Of a stretch of DNA of 64,000 nucleotides, positions 48,147-57,794 are shown piece after piece (the stretch's first letter is position 1; the number at the start of each line of letters is the position of its first letter). The notes under the pieces were generated by a model. That model worked only from the letters and a program-made list of their open reading frames with translations, did not search any database and was not told the DNA's origin. The DNA comes from Vibrio sp. J1-1 (GTDB lineage: Bacteria; Pseudomonadota; Gammaproteobacteria; Enterobacterales; Vibrionaceae). A program made the translations under genes and the position numbers. The DNA is taken from the NCBI RefSeq assembly GCF_021728395.1, contig NZ_JAKKCM010000002.1, positions 124,001 to 188,000 on the forward strand, read 5' to 3'.

Positions 48147-49493
48147 CTACAACAATACGAGGCTAGCGGTTCCTAAAAAGGCGAAAAAACCAACAACGTC
48201 TGTCACGGTTGTCAAAATCACTGAACCCGCGAGCGCTGGGTCTAATTCTAACTTGTCCAAGATTATTGGAATTAACACACCAAACAGAGCAGCGGTGATG
48301 ATATTGACTACGATAGCCAGAGCAATGGTTCCGCCAAGAATCGCTGATTGGAACCACAATCCTGCCAGAGCGCCAATGATTACTGCCCACGCAATACCGT
48401 TCAGTGAGCCAATACCTAACTCGTTTTTTAGTAGCTTAAAGCGGTTTCCGGGCGTGATCTGATTCAGTGCCATCGCCCGAACCATTAGCGTAAGCGTCTG
48501 GCTACCTGCGATGCCACCCATTGATGCCACTATTGGCATTAATACCGCCAGAGCAACCACTTGGGCAATCACGTCTTCAAAAAGACCAATAGTGACGGAG
48601 GCTAATATGGCAGTCATTAAGTTAATCCCTAACCATACGCCACGCTTTTGAGAGCTTTTAATGACCGGGGCAAATAAGTCATCCCCTTCGTTCATACCGG
48701 TACCCGCCATCAATCGAGCTTCGTAGATTTCACGCTGAGTACTCAGTGCAAATTGCCAGTCAACTTCGCCGATTAACGTTTGATCGGCATCGGTTACTGG
48801 TAAAGCGGAAAGGGTACTGTGCTCCAGAGCCTCAACAGCCTCAGGTAGAGACATTTTACTATCGAGGACAGTAACCGCTTCTACCGAAAGGCTTTTCAAG
48901 CGTACATCGGAGTCACTACGCAAAATTTCGAAATAGTTAACCGTGCCACGAAACTGTTTATTACGGTTAATCAAATAGACCTGCTGGGGCATGTCGTAGC
49001 TGTAACGATCCATCAGTTGCTTGGCAGTACCAACCGTAATGTTAAAAGGTAAGGTAACGATTTTTCGATCTGCCCAACGGCCAATCTCTTCATCTTCATA
49101 AGCATTGGCTTGATCGTAAAGTTCTAACTCGTCTTTCTCGATTAATGCCAGTGCTTCATTAATGATTTCTTCTGGCAGTGAGTCTGCCCACTCGATCAGA
49201 GAAAGGTTGTCTAGCTTGGCGAGCGTGAGTTTAAGTTCGACTTCTGATAGTGCGTTGATGATCGAAAAGCGCACGTCAGCACGCATTTCAGTCAGCACAT
49301 CAATATGTAATTCTAGCGGTAATGCTCTCCATAACCGAACACGATCATTGATGGTGAAAGCTTCGAGAATCAGGGCGATGGAACCGGGGTCTAAACCCTC
49401 TTCGATTGACGCATTGAGTGTTGCGACTTGATCCGCTTCTTCAGCTTGCCCAATTTGTTGTATGAGAATGGAGAGATCTTGAAACTTGCTCAC
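48147..49493 (-). CDS. mgtE: Magnesium transporter MgtE
   Basis: A 448-residue Mg2+ channel: N-terminal superhelical MgtE_N domain (~1-120), two CBS domains (~135-255) and five membrane helices (~280-448) with the conserved PIVASMGGIAGSQTLTLMVR pore segment. Dimeric inner-membrane protein gated by cytosolic Mg. The start is GTG 49493. Its stop lies about 50 bases from the LuxO boxes of qrr, but its own transcription is independent. Confidence 0.93.
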   Translation of the reverse strand: MSKFQDLSILIQQIGQAEEADQVATLNASIEEGLDPGSIALILEAFTINDRVRLWRALPLELHIDVLTEMRADVRFSIINALSEVELKLTLAKLDNLSLIEWADSLPEEIINEALALIEKDELELYDQANAYEDEEIGRWADRKIVTLPFNITVGTAKQLMDRYSYDMPQQVYLINRNKQFRGTVNYFEILRSDSDVRLKSLSVEAVTVLDSKMSLPEAVEALEHSTLSALPVTDADQTLIGEVDWQFALSTQREIYEARLMAGTGMNEGDDLFAPVIKSSQKRGVWLGINLMTAILASVTIGLFEDVIAQVVALAVLMPIVASMGGIAGSQTLTLMVRAMALNQITPGNRFKLLKNELGIGSLNGIAWAVIIGALAGLWFQSAILGGTIALAIVVNIITAALFGVLIPIILDKLELDPALAGSVILTTVTDVVGFFAFLGTASLVLL

Positions 49494-49642
49494 CGAGCAC
49501 CCCGATAGTTTGTTCGTTTAAAGAATAGAGATAGTGTTCGAACCTATACCAATAACAATAACAATAGCGAAGAATCGCGCTAAAAGTTCGAGCCCAAACA
49601 TAGTTAAGTTAAAGTACGCGAAAGTAACAGAAAAACAATAGG

Positions 49643-50965
49643 CTACTCGACTTTGATATTGAGATACGGCTTTACTAATTTACGAATGTTCACTTTAGCG
49701 TCAATTCGCGCCGCAAGTAGATACATACCGGCGATTTTTCGATGAAGGAAGATGGCATCTGCTGGTGGCGTGTGCCAGTAATCCTGCTCCATGCTGAGTA
49801 TCTTACCTGCGTCACGTAACCTCTGAGCAAGGCCGCTGGCTTTAAAGTCATAGTCTTGATCAACTAACATTGGTTCGCATGCCATCTTGACCAATTCCCA
49901 AATTGCCTTTCGCTGTTCTGGCAGGATGTCTTGACTGAAAAAGCCAATCTTCTCTAGGGCTTCGTTCAGGCTTTGTTCGTCATGGTTAATAACCGCGGAG
50001 AATGCCTGACGATATCCAGAACTGAATCTTTCACTGTATTCGCGGGTAGCACCAAAATCTAACAGACCAATCTGCTTGGTTTGTTCAAGGTATAAATAGT
50101 TGGCAAAGTTTGGATCGGTCTGAACCATTTTGAACTCAAATAGCTCGCGGAAAAGCAGTTCGAGCAAGTGGTGCATGACGGTATCACGGGTATTTTGGTC
50201 TGAGTTTACGATGGTATCCACTGGGATCCCTTCGATATATTCCATGGCTAATACCGATTGTGAAGAGCTCTCTAAGTGAACTTTCGGTATGATAAAACAA
50301 GGATTTTCTTTTAAAGCATCGAAATAACGCATCGCAAATTGCGCTTCACGATCATAATCGGCTTCATCGTGAAGTTGTTTTTTCGCTTCCTCTAGTAGTC
50401 CTTTATAGTCCACGGACTCAGGTATCAGACCCACAACTCTAAGCAGCGTGCCAACGTTGTCGACGTCACTGTTAATACTTTTACGAATGCCGGGGTATTG
50501 GACTTTCACCGCAAGCTTGTCGCCCTCATCACTGTATGCCTGATGCACTTGTCCTATGGAAGCGCTGGCAATAGGCTTAAAGTTGAACGCCAGAAATTCT
50601 GATTTCCAATTCGGACCGAGCGCGTTTTCCATGACGCCGTTTAACTGCTTGGCTGGCATCGGGTCGGCTTTAGAGCGGAGCCTTGCGAGGATGTCTGCTA
50701 ATTCAGGCTCGAGGATATCTCCCGCATCCATCGACAACATTTGTCCGAGTTTCATCGCCGCACCACGCAAATGAGCAAGCTGATCGGTCAGTCTGGTGAT
50801 GTTTTGAGGTGTCAACAGGAGGTCTTTCGCTTTAGGTTTGTTGCCCTTCGCGAGCTGTTTAGTTCCTTCAGCAAGCACATTTCCGGCTACTCTTGTGGCA
50901 AGAGAAGCAAATTTACCGAATCTGGAGATGCGATGTGTAGGTAAGTTTTTTTCCTTGTCTGACAT
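49643..50965 (-). CDS. ABC1/UbiB-family atypical kinase
   Basis: A 440-residue AarF/ADCK-family protein with the KxGQ motif (AAMKLGQMLS), A-rich loop (SASIGQVHQA), VKVQYPG lysine and LLDFGATREY as the DFG-like metal site. Members support ubiquinone synthesis by an ATPase activity. This is not the canonical ubiB (no ubi neighbours), so its precise role is open. ATG 50965 follows GGGAGG; the TTG at 50992 is rejected. Confidence 0.88.
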   Translation of the reverse strand: MSDKEKNLPTHRISRFGKFASLATRVAGNVLAEGTKQLAKGNKPKAKDLLLTPQNITRLTDQLAHLRGAAMKLGQMLSMDAGDILEPELADILARLRSKADPMPAKQLNGVMENALGPNWKSEFLAFNFKPIASASIGQVHQAYSDEGDKLAVKVQYPGIRKSINSDVDNVGTLLRVVGLIPESVDYKGLLEEAKKQLHDEADYDREAQFAMRYFDALKENPCFIIPKVHLESSSQSVLAMEYIEGIPVDTIVNSDQNTRDTVMHHLLELLFRELFEFKMVQTDPNFANYLYLEQTKQIGLLDFGATREYSERFSSGYRQAFSAVINHDEQSLNEALEKIGFFSQDILPEQRKAIWELVKMACEPMLVDQDYDFKASGLAQRLRDAGKILSMEQDYWHTPPADAIFLHRKIAGMYLLAARIDAKVNIRKLVKPYLNIKVE

Positions 50966-51166
50966 TGAGAGCCTCCCGTTAGCTACACCCAAACCTCTAA
51001 TGAATAGCGCCTTTAGCTTTTAACCTTTTGTTATACGGGAAAACTGTACGATTGGATACATTTGAAAACAAAACCGCTGGTAGTGCCAGCGGTCGAGGGG
51101 GCTCTGTTTATATTAACAGTATGCTCATTGCTAGTTCGCGGTTTCATCTCTATGCCAACGACTTGA

Positions 51167-51379
51167 ACAAGCACTGCTGTAATCCGGCGCAGCGATGTCG
51201 CCGTGCAGGTTCTGGCTCGCTTTGAGAGGACCAACGGCGGCATCGTATTACGTCCACTAAGTTACTATGAACACCCAAGCTACCAATATCGTGATTGGAA
51301 TGGTGTCGTGCTCGGTTATGGTAACGTTGCTTTAAAAGATATTGATCCTCTCATACAACGCTTATCTGAGCTGTTTTAA
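51167..51379 (+). pseudogene. 3' remnant of a MocR/PdxR-type regulator
   Basis: The frame ending at 51379 translates as GGIVLRPLSYYEHPSYQYRD and then WNGVVLGYGNVALKDIDPLI, the C-terminus of a GntR-MocR aminotransferase-like regulator, and stops at the usual place. A stop codon in frame at 51164-51166 and no upstream part mean that only the tail is left. It lies five bases from the convergent yjeH end, so the gene was probably cut by a deletion here. The rest of 50966-51166 shows no intact gene. Confidence 0.65.
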
Positions 51380-51383
51380 GGCT

Positions 51384-52646
51384 TTATTCAATGACCTTTG
51401 AACCGCGTTTTGGTCTTAGTTGCTTCCACGGCAGTGAGAGCAGTCCAAAAACCGTGAGAGCGTACAACATGGACCAACCCAAGCAGATAAATACGCCAGT
51501 GCAGAGGATAAGAGAAATTCCAGCCAGAGCTTTACCAGCGCCTTGCAACAGTTTGTATGCTGCGAGCATAGCAAGCAGATAAACCAATACAAAAATGCTG
51601 TTAGCGAGTTTAAGGAAAAACTCTAAATCAAGTTGAGAGAGTGTACCTGCCACACAGGACACTAATAGGACGAAGCCAACCAGCAATGTCGCAGAGGAAG
51701 GAACGCCTCGATGTGAGACTTTCGCCAGTTTGCTGTCTGGACGATGTTCACGAGCTTGGCTCCACACCATTCGGGACAAGCTTTGAGTGTATAAATTCAC
51801 ACTGGCAAAACAAGCAGAAAATCCGATCACACTGATGATCCATTTGGCACCGTCTCCGAGCAGTTGTGCGCTTAGCCAAGGGATAGATGCATTATCAAAT
51901 TGTGGGGTGCCATAAGCGCCAAACTTTAATATCACTACTGAACACGCCCAATAGGTCGCTCCTGCGACGAAGCACCCGACAATGATCGCGATAGGAAAGT
52001 CGCGTTGTGGGTTCTTAAACTCTTCACCCATGTGCGCAAATGCTTCTATACCTACAAAGCACCAGAACATAACAGCAAGCGCAGCCGTAATCGGCCAAAT
52101 CGAGTCTGTTGTGACGGCCGGCATGGTTAGATCAACACTGCTGATTTCTCCTTTCCATAGAAATGCACCGACCAGTGCGAACACGCTCAAAGCAATAACG
52201 GTTTGTAAGCGACCTGAGGATTTCGTACCTAACAAATTCACAAAGACAAGAAGTAGCACCGTGAGTACTTGTGCAAACAAATTGTTGTTTATTGGAGCTG
52301 GTAACAGCTGTTGAAGAAATCCAGCCGCCAGAGCGATAGCTGCGGGTACGCCAACGGGAATGACGCTAACAAAAAGCCAGGCAACGCTACTTTCCAGTTT
52401 AGCGTTAAACGCTTTACGGACGAAAAATGCGGTGCCGCCAGCGTTGGGATACCGTTTACCTAGTTGGGCAAAAGTCAAAGCAATAGGACAGATCGCAATA
52501 AACAGCAGTATCCATGCCCAGAGTGAAAAGTGACCTGCAATACCTGCCGCAATCGCAGGTATCATAAACAGACCCGTTCCCATCAATGTGGTGGAAAGTT
52601 GGGCGATTCCGGATAGGAGTGAAATGTCTTTTTTGAGCTGTTCCAT
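51384..52646 (-). CDS. yjeH: Amino-acid exporter, YjeH-like
   Basis: A 420-residue APC-superfamily transporter with 12 predicted helices; LMGTGLFMIPAIAAGIAG (~21-38) is the substrate-site signature and MGEEFKNPQRDFP is typical. YjeH exports methionine and branched-chain amino acids. It is divergent from an Lrp-type gene (179 bases between starts), so amino-acid control is plausible. Weak ribosome site (AGAGAC). Confidence 0.88.
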   Translation of the reverse strand: MEQLKKDISLLSGIAQLSTTLMGTGLFMIPAIAAGIAGHFSLWAWILLFIAICPIALTFAQLGKRYPNAGGTAFFVRKAFNAKLESSVAWLFVSVIPVGVPAAIALAAGFLQQLLPAPINNNLFAQVLTVLLLVFVNLLGTKSSGRLQTVIALSVFALVGAFLWKGEISSVDLTMPAVTTDSIWPITAALAVMFWCFVGIEAFAHMGEEFKNPQRDFPIAIIVGCFVAGATYWACSVVILKFGAYGTPQFDNASIPWLSAQLLGDGAKWIISVIGFSACFASVNLYTQSLSRMVWSQAREHRPDSKLAKVSHRGVPSSATLLVGFVLLVSCVAGTLSQLDLEFFLKLANSIFVLVYLLAMLAAYKLLQGAGKALAGISLILCTGVFICLGWSMLYALTVFGLLSLPWKQLRPKRGSKVIE

Positions 52647-52825
52647 GCTTGTCTCTGACGGTGTCGAACTAAGTGAAGTCTAAGAATAAATGAGTTCTTA
52701 AATACAAAATGCGTTACTGCACCGCCAATATGACGGTTGTTTCAAATAATTCCAACAAAATGTTGGTTTCTTATGCATTTAAAATCGTTATAAAATGAAG
52801 AAAATAAGGAAGAAGCGGTAAGTTT

Positions 52826-53281
52826 ATGGACAAGTTTGATCACAAGATCATTGATATCCTCCGGCACAATGCTCGGCTGTCAGTCACTGAAATCGCAGAA
52901 AAAGTGAACCTCTCTCGGTCAGCAGTGACAGCTCGAATTCGTAAGCTCGAAAATGACAAAGTTATCTTGGGTTATCATGCAGAAATAGCTTCAAGTGAAG
53001 GGGATTCTATTTGTGCCTACTTTGCTCTGAAGTTCGATACCTCCACCTCAACGTACTACTGCGAATCTTACGCGAATGAATTGTATAAGATTGATGGGGT
53101 GAAATGGTGTCATGCCATTAGCGGAGAAACCGATATGATGGTCTTTGTCGAGGTACCCAACATGAACCGCCTGAATGAGGTCAGAGACCAAATTCAACGT
53201 TTTCCTGAGCTTCGCCATCTCATGACACATACAGTGCTAACCGAGTTTTTTAATACCACTGGTAATAAGTTCGTAAAGTAA
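52826..53281 (+). CDS. Lrp/AsnC-family regulator
   Basis: A 151-residue protein with winged helix (LSVTEIAEKVNLSRSAVTAR, ~20-39) and RAM domain. It probably controls the divergent yjeH in response to amino acids. It is followed by a LysR and a LysE-type gene, forming an amino-acid-export island. Confidence 0.88.
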   Translation: MDKFDHKIIDILRHNARLSVTEIAEKVNLSRSAVTARIRKLENDKVILGYHAEIASSEGDSICAYFALKFDTSTSTYYCESYANELYKIDGVKWCHAISGETDMMVFVEVPNMNRLNEVRDQIQRFPELRHLMTHTVLTEFFNTTGNKFVK

Positions 53282-53323
53282 TTGGAAAAACTGGTCATTA
53301 AATACCATTCAAATGGATAAAGA

Positions 53324-54238
53324 ATGTTAAACCACATCAATTTAAATCTGCTGAGATCCTTACATGTACTACTCGAAGAGTGCCATGTAAGCCGTACTGC
53401 TGAGCGGCTGCACATCACGCAGTCTGCGGTGAGTCGTCAGTTGGCACAACTCCGAGAGTTATGTGGTGATCCTCTTCTTATTCGCCAGGGTAATCAACTG
53501 ATTGCTACCCCGCGAGCATTAGCACTAAAAGAAAAACTGGATGCACTACTCGCGGAATTTGATCACCTTTTGGATGACAAACCATTTGAGCCTCAAGACT
53601 GGCAGGGAGAGCTCGTTATTGCGTCAAGTGATTACGTCGCACAATATGTTCTTCCAGATATCGCTTCACACCTTAGTGAACTTGCACCGCAACTTGATAT
53701 GGCTTATCGGCTTTGGCAGCCAGATTTCTTAGACAAACTGCATGAACTTGGCATACATATCGCTTCTTCTATGTATCCAGACAAACCAGAAGGTGTATCG
53801 AGCATCAACATCGGCTCGGATAATTCGGTTTGTCTGATGAAAGGTTCACATCCACTGGCTAAGTGTAAAAATATCACGGCGAAGCAACTCGTCAGTTATT
53901 CGCATATTCAGGTAACGGGAGGTGGTGATAAGGACTCCAGTACCGACCTTGCATTAAAAGAGATGGGTCTGCAGCGTCATATTGCCTTCAAAGTGCCATT
54001 CTTCTCGGCAGCGGTAAACAGACTGGTGACGAGTGATCATCTTATGGTTGTGCCGGAACACATCGCTCTGAATCTCGCTAAGCACTGGAATTTAATAAAT
54101 AAGCCGCTGCCCATTGAGACCCAGACACATCAATATTGGTTGATGTGGCACCCTAAATACGATACCGATCCTGCTCATCGCTGGGTTAGAGAGCAAATTC
54201 GTACAGTGATGAAGCTATCGGAATACTCCATTCATTAA
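53324..54238 (+). CDS. LysR-family regulator
   Basis: A 304-residue LysR regulator of the long PbuR/LeuO-like type, with HTH (RTAERLHITQSAVSRQLAQL) near residues 26-45 and a ligand domain from ~90. It is 42 bases after the Lrp gene and 94 bases before the LysE exporter, so it may control the latter. Confidence 0.86.
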   Translation: MLNHINLNLLRSLHVLLEECHVSRTAERLHITQSAVSRQLAQLRELCGDPLLIRQGNQLIATPRALALKEKLDALLAEFDHLLDDKPFEPQDWQGELVIASSDYVAQYVLPDIASHLSELAPQLDMAYRLWQPDFLDKLHELGIHIASSMYPDKPEGVSSINIGSDNSVCLMKGSHPLAKCKNITAKQLVSYSHIQVTGGGDKDSSTDLALKEMGLQRHIAFKVPFFSAAVNRLVTSDHLMVVPEHIALNLAKHWNLINKPLPIETQTHQYWLMWHPKYDTDPAHRWVREQIRTVMKLSEYSIH

Positions 54239-54332
54239 GCTATGATTTAAAATCATGGCCTTTATGAATAACTTTGATTTCTATTTATATCCCATCACTT
54301 GATAGATTGTTAGCAAATAAGGAGAGGTTTCT

Positions 54333-54947
54333 ATGACACTAACAATTTGGCTATCACTTTTTACCGTATGTTTATTAGGCGCTATGTCACCAGGCCCTAG
54401 TTTAGCCATTGTTGCTAAACACGCTTTGGCTGGTGGTCGTCTCAATGGATTGGCGACAGCGTGGGCACACGCATTTGGTATCGGGATATATGCATTTATT
54501 ACTTTGATCGGCTTGGCAGTGGTTTTGCAGCAAAGTCCGCTACTGTTTAAAGCGATCAGCTTGGCGGGGGCGGCGTACCTAGCCTATTTAGGGTTCAATG
54601 CTCTGCGCTCGAAAGGCGGTGTTGCTGCTAAGCTGGAGTCTGGACAGGAAACGACCGTTGGTCAGTCAGCAAGAGAAGGCTTTTTTATCTCTATTTTCAG
54701 TCCTAAAATTGCACTGTTCTTTATCGCGTTATTTAGCCAGTTCGTTGCCTTGGGTAATGATCTGAGTAATCAAATGATTATTGTTGCGACGCCATTTGTG
54801 GTTGACGGTTTGTGGTACACGTTCATTACTATCGTATTATCCAGTTCGAGAGTGGTCGATCGTATTCGCTCAAAAGCGGTTTTGATTGATCGCTTGTCTG
54901 GCGTTGTACTTATGTTGTTGGCTCTGCGCGTTGTCGTAACGATATAA
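54333..54947 (+). CDS. LysE/RhtB-family amino-acid exporter
   Basis: A 204-residue inner-membrane exporter with six helices and the SPGPSLAIVAKHALAGG motif (~20-36) of the LysE/RhtB group. Likely substrates are homoserine, threonine or similar amino acids. AAGGAGAGG precedes the start. Divergent families of LysE often pair with a LysR gene. Confidence 0.88.
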   Translation: MTLTIWLSLFTVCLLGAMSPGPSLAIVAKHALAGGRLNGLATAWAHAFGIGIYAFITLIGLAVVLQQSPLLFKAISLAGAAYLAYLGFNALRSKGGVAAKLESGQETTVGQSAREGFFISIFSPKIALFFIALFSQFVALGNDLSNQMIIVATPFVVDGLWYTFITIVLSSSRVVDRIRSKAVLIDRLSGVVLMLLALRVVVTI

Positions 54948-54963
54948 ATTTGGTTTTCAGAAC

Positions 54964-54997
54964 AAAAAAAGCACCCAGCTTGTTCAAGGCTGGGTGT
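54964..54997 (-). terminator. Terminator after small membrane gene
   Basis: CACCCAGC (54972-54979) pairs with GCTGGGTG (54989-54996); on the minus strand TTTTTTT follows. It serves the gene ending at 55066. Confidence 0.88.
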
Positions 54998-55065
54998 AAG
55001 CAAGGAGTTTCTCAGGAGCTTTATAGCTTTTGGGGACGAGGGGGTTGAGAAACACTTTAATTCTT

Positions 55066-55287
55066 TTATCGGCGCACTTCTTCAAACTCGCCTTCTATCG
55101 CGTCTTCTTTTCCAGTATTGAACTCATACTCTTCCTGCATCTCTTTTTGCATGTACTTGACACGCTTCTCAATGCGTTTACCCGTTATCAAAGCCGCGAT
55201 GGTCAATGGAATCGCCATGATTAGGCTAAATACTAAAGCAAAAATGCCGGTAATCAGTGCCAGTGCTGTAACGATGATCCGATTCAT
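55066..55287 (-). CDS. Small membrane protein, 73 residues
   Basis: The first ~35 residues form a hydrophobic hairpin or single long helix (VTALALITGIFALVFSLIMA), then a basic segment GKRIEKRVKYMQ and an acidic tail EEYEFNTGKEDAIEGEFEEV. AGAGGT precedes the start. I do not recognise the family. It has its own terminator. Confidence 0.7.
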   Translation of the reverse strand: MNRIIVTALALITGIFALVFSLIMAIPLTIAALITGKRIEKRVKYMQKEMQEEYEFNTGKEDAIEGEFEEVRR

Positions 55288-55411
55288 AAACTTGACCTCT
55301 ATATCTGTCTATGTGTTCAGATTACCCCTGTGAATATGAACGAAACATGAACGATAGGAGTGACTATGTCTGAGGAATGTCAAAGCCTGAAGAAAGTTAG
55401 ATTGTCTAAAT

Positions 55412-55440
55412 AAAAAACGCCTGAGGGTGAGTTCAGGCGT
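55412..55440 (-). terminator. Terminator after GAPDH gene
   Basis: ACGCCTGA (55417-55424) pairs with TCAGGCGT (55433-55440); T-run on the minus strand. It lies about 110 bases after the stop at 55549. Confidence 0.85.
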
Positions 55441-55548
55441 ACAAAGGGGAGTTAAGATTAGTAGTGCGCTTTCGCGCTTATTATAAAGAACAAATGTTGA
55501 GGTATAGTTCGTTACACCATGTGGTTAACGTTGTGGAGCAATGTTCAC

Positions 55549-56982
55549 CTATCGAGGGAATGTTTGGTAACGAACACCCATCATTTGTTCCATACAGTGC
55601 ACAACTTGGCAGCTGTAACCGAATTCGTTGTCGTACCAAATGTACAGTACACAACGCTTGTCTTGTGCGATAGTCGCTTGACCATCCACTACGCCAGGAT
55701 GACGAGAACCAACTAAATCTGTTGAAACGATTTCAGTTGAGTCTGTGTAATCAATTTGTGCTGATAGCTCAGAATTTAGAGCCATTTCACGTAGGTAGTC
55801 GTTCAGTGAATCGCGATCCACGTCTTCACCTAGGTTTAGGTTTGCGACCGCCATTGAAACGTTTGGCGTAGGAACGCGAATCGCGTTACCTGTTAGTTTT
55901 CCAGCCAGTTCAGGCAGTGCTTTTGCTACTGCTTTTGCTGCACCAGTTGAAGTTAGAACCATGTTCAGAGATGCACTACGCCCACGACGATCGCCTGAGT
56001 GGAAGTTATCGATCAGGTTTTGGTCGTTAGTGTATGAGTGTACCGTTTCGATGTGGCCTGAAAGTACACCGTACTTATCGTTCAACGCTTTCAGCACAGG
56101 TGTAATCGCGTTTGTTGTACAGCTTGCTGCTGAGATGATGGTGTCTTCTTCTTGAATCACAGATTCGTTTACACCAAATACAACGTTCTTGATATCGCCT
56201 TTACCAGGTGCAGTCAGAAGTACTTTTTCTGCGCCGTTACATGTTAAGTGTTGGCTCAGACCTTCTGCATCACGCCAAACGCCAGTGTTGTCTACAACAA
56301 GTGCGTTGTTAATGCCGTAAGTAGTGTAGTCAACTTCGCTTGGGTTGTTTGCGTAGATGATTTGAATGAAGTTGCCATTCACAATCAGTGCCTTACGCTC
56401 CTCATCAATGATGATGCTACCATTGAATTGGCCGTGTACCGAGTCACGACGAAGTAGGCTAGCGCGCTTTTCTAAGTCGCCTTTTTTACCACCACGTACA
56501 ACGATTGCACGAAGTCTTAGTGGGTAACCAGGACCACTCTTCTCGATAAGAAGACGTGTTAGTAGACGCCCGATGCGACCAAAACCGTAAAGAACCACAT
56601 CGCGAGCTTTCAGAGAAGAATCTGCATCACGAGCACCTTGAAGTGCGGTTTGTAGGAAATCATTAAGTGAAGAAGTATCTTCGTGCTTATTCCAATACTT
56701 AGTTGCCAGCTGACCAATATCAACGCGGCTAGACGAAATGCTCATTTCACATAGTGCTTCAATGATAGGCATTGTTTGCTCTAGAGAAAGAGGGTTTCCA
56801 GTGTATCGTCTTGCTACGCGGTGAGTTTTGAGAATGTCGATAGTTGTGGCGTTGATAAGCGTCTTACCGAACAGAACCACTTCGATTCCTTTTTCACGAT
56901 AAAGCTTGCCGATTAGAGGGGAGATAGATTCAGCAATCGTTTGGCTAGTTTGCCAGTCTTGGAGATATTTCTCTGGACTCAT
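55549..56982 (-). CDS. Glyceraldehyde-3-phosphate dehydrogenase, long form
   Basis: A 477-residue GAPDH, about 140 residues longer than the usual ~333 because of an N-terminal helical extension (residues ~1-128) of unknown role. The catalytic core has GFGRIGR (~133-139), the active Cys in AASCTTN (~Cys288) and downstream HSYTNDQNLIDN. I recall this long type from Vibrio, Shewanella and Pseudomonas beside gapA; the extension may make it gluconeogenic or regulatory. AGGTCC before the start is a modest ribosome site. Confidence 0.88.
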   Translation of the reverse strand: MSPEKYLQDWQTSQTIAESISPLIGKLYREKGIEVVLFGKTLINATTIDILKTHRVARRYTGNPLSLEQTMPIIEALCEMSISSSRVDIGQLATKYWNKHEDTSSLNDFLQTALQGARDADSSLKARDVVLYGFGRIGRLLTRLLIEKSGPGYPLRLRAIVVRGGKKGDLEKRASLLRRDSVHGQFNGSIIIDEERKALIVNGNFIQIIYANNPSEVDYTTYGINNALVVDNTGVWRDAEGLSQHLTCNGAEKVLLTAPGKGDIKNVVFGVNESVIQEEDTIISAASCTTNAITPVLKALNDKYGVLSGHIETVHSYTNDQNLIDNFHSGDRRGRSASLNMVLTSTGAAKAVAKALPELAGKLTGNAIRVPTPNVSMAVANLNLGEDVDRDSLNDYLREMALNSELSAQIDYTDSTEIVSTDLVGSRHPGVVDGQATIAQDKRCVLYIWYDNEFGYSCQVVHCMEQMMGVRYQTFPR

Positions 56983-57470
56983 TGTTGTATTGGACCTTTC
57001 ACGTTTGGGGGCTAACCATCCTCGCCGCCGTTACCTCTACGGTAGAGCGTAGGAGTCTGGTGGTAATGTAATCGGGTTGTAATAATTATGGGGCGGATTC
57101 TACGGCTGAAGGGCTTATTCTGCTAGGAAAAATAAACCTAGTGGAAATCACTGCTTTATGACTTATTTATGGATGATTAATGTGACTAAGGCGTAGTGTT
57201 TGAGGTGTTGACATTTTTAAAAATGCAAACTTATTTTGCGATGATAATGCTTGCTCTCATGAGTCTTACTTGAAAGGAGTGTTGTTTGTTACATAAATTT
57301 GTGATGTGAATCGATAACGCAACTCTAGAGGTAAACATAAAAGTCTTAATTATGTGCTTAATAAACTGAGACTAATGGATGGTTTGAAATGTGCTTCTGA
57401 GGTTCAGATTTAATATCAAAAATTTGCATCAAATCACAATATAAACTGGGATTATAGCTCCCAAAAAACA

Positions 57471-57500
57471 CAATAAACCTTAAAGGTTTTAGGTTTATTG
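57471..57500. repeat. Hairpin in the 57.0-57.8 kb gene-poor interval
   Basis: CAATAAACCT (57471-57480) and AGGTTTATTG (57491-57500) form a 10-bp stem; the loop also holds AAAGGTTT, which can pair alternatively. A terminator on either strand or a switchable RNA is possible. In 57001-57794 no gene was found; the remainder is AT-rich upstream DNA with a direct repeat at 57716. Confidence 0.5.
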
Positions 57501-57715
57501 TACATGAAAAGAGCTAGATCAGAATTATCATTCGGGTTAGTGAGTCACGGAACGGCTTCAAATTACCAGTCCTGCGAGATGAGATTGTTGAGGCTTATCA
57601 ATAAAACGACGGTTAGCAGCGCTAAATATCTTATATCAAGTGACGCTGTCACGCATGTGATTCACGAATTGTAGAACACGCAGCGCTGCAATTCTTTCGC
57701 TGTTAGGCGTTGTCT

Positions 57716-57751
57716 AATCAGATAAACCTTGTTTAAATCGATTAGATAAAC
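57716..57751. promoter_or_regulatory. Direct repeat upstream of oxidoreductase
   Basis: AATCAGATAAAC (57716-57727) and GATTAGATAAAC (57740-57751) recur with 24-base period, 44-79 bases before the gene start, as expected for tandem regulator sites about two helical turns apart. Confidence 0.35.
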
Positions 57752-57794
57752 TGAAGTCACTTGGCGTTTATAGTCAAAATTAGAAGGAAATGAC

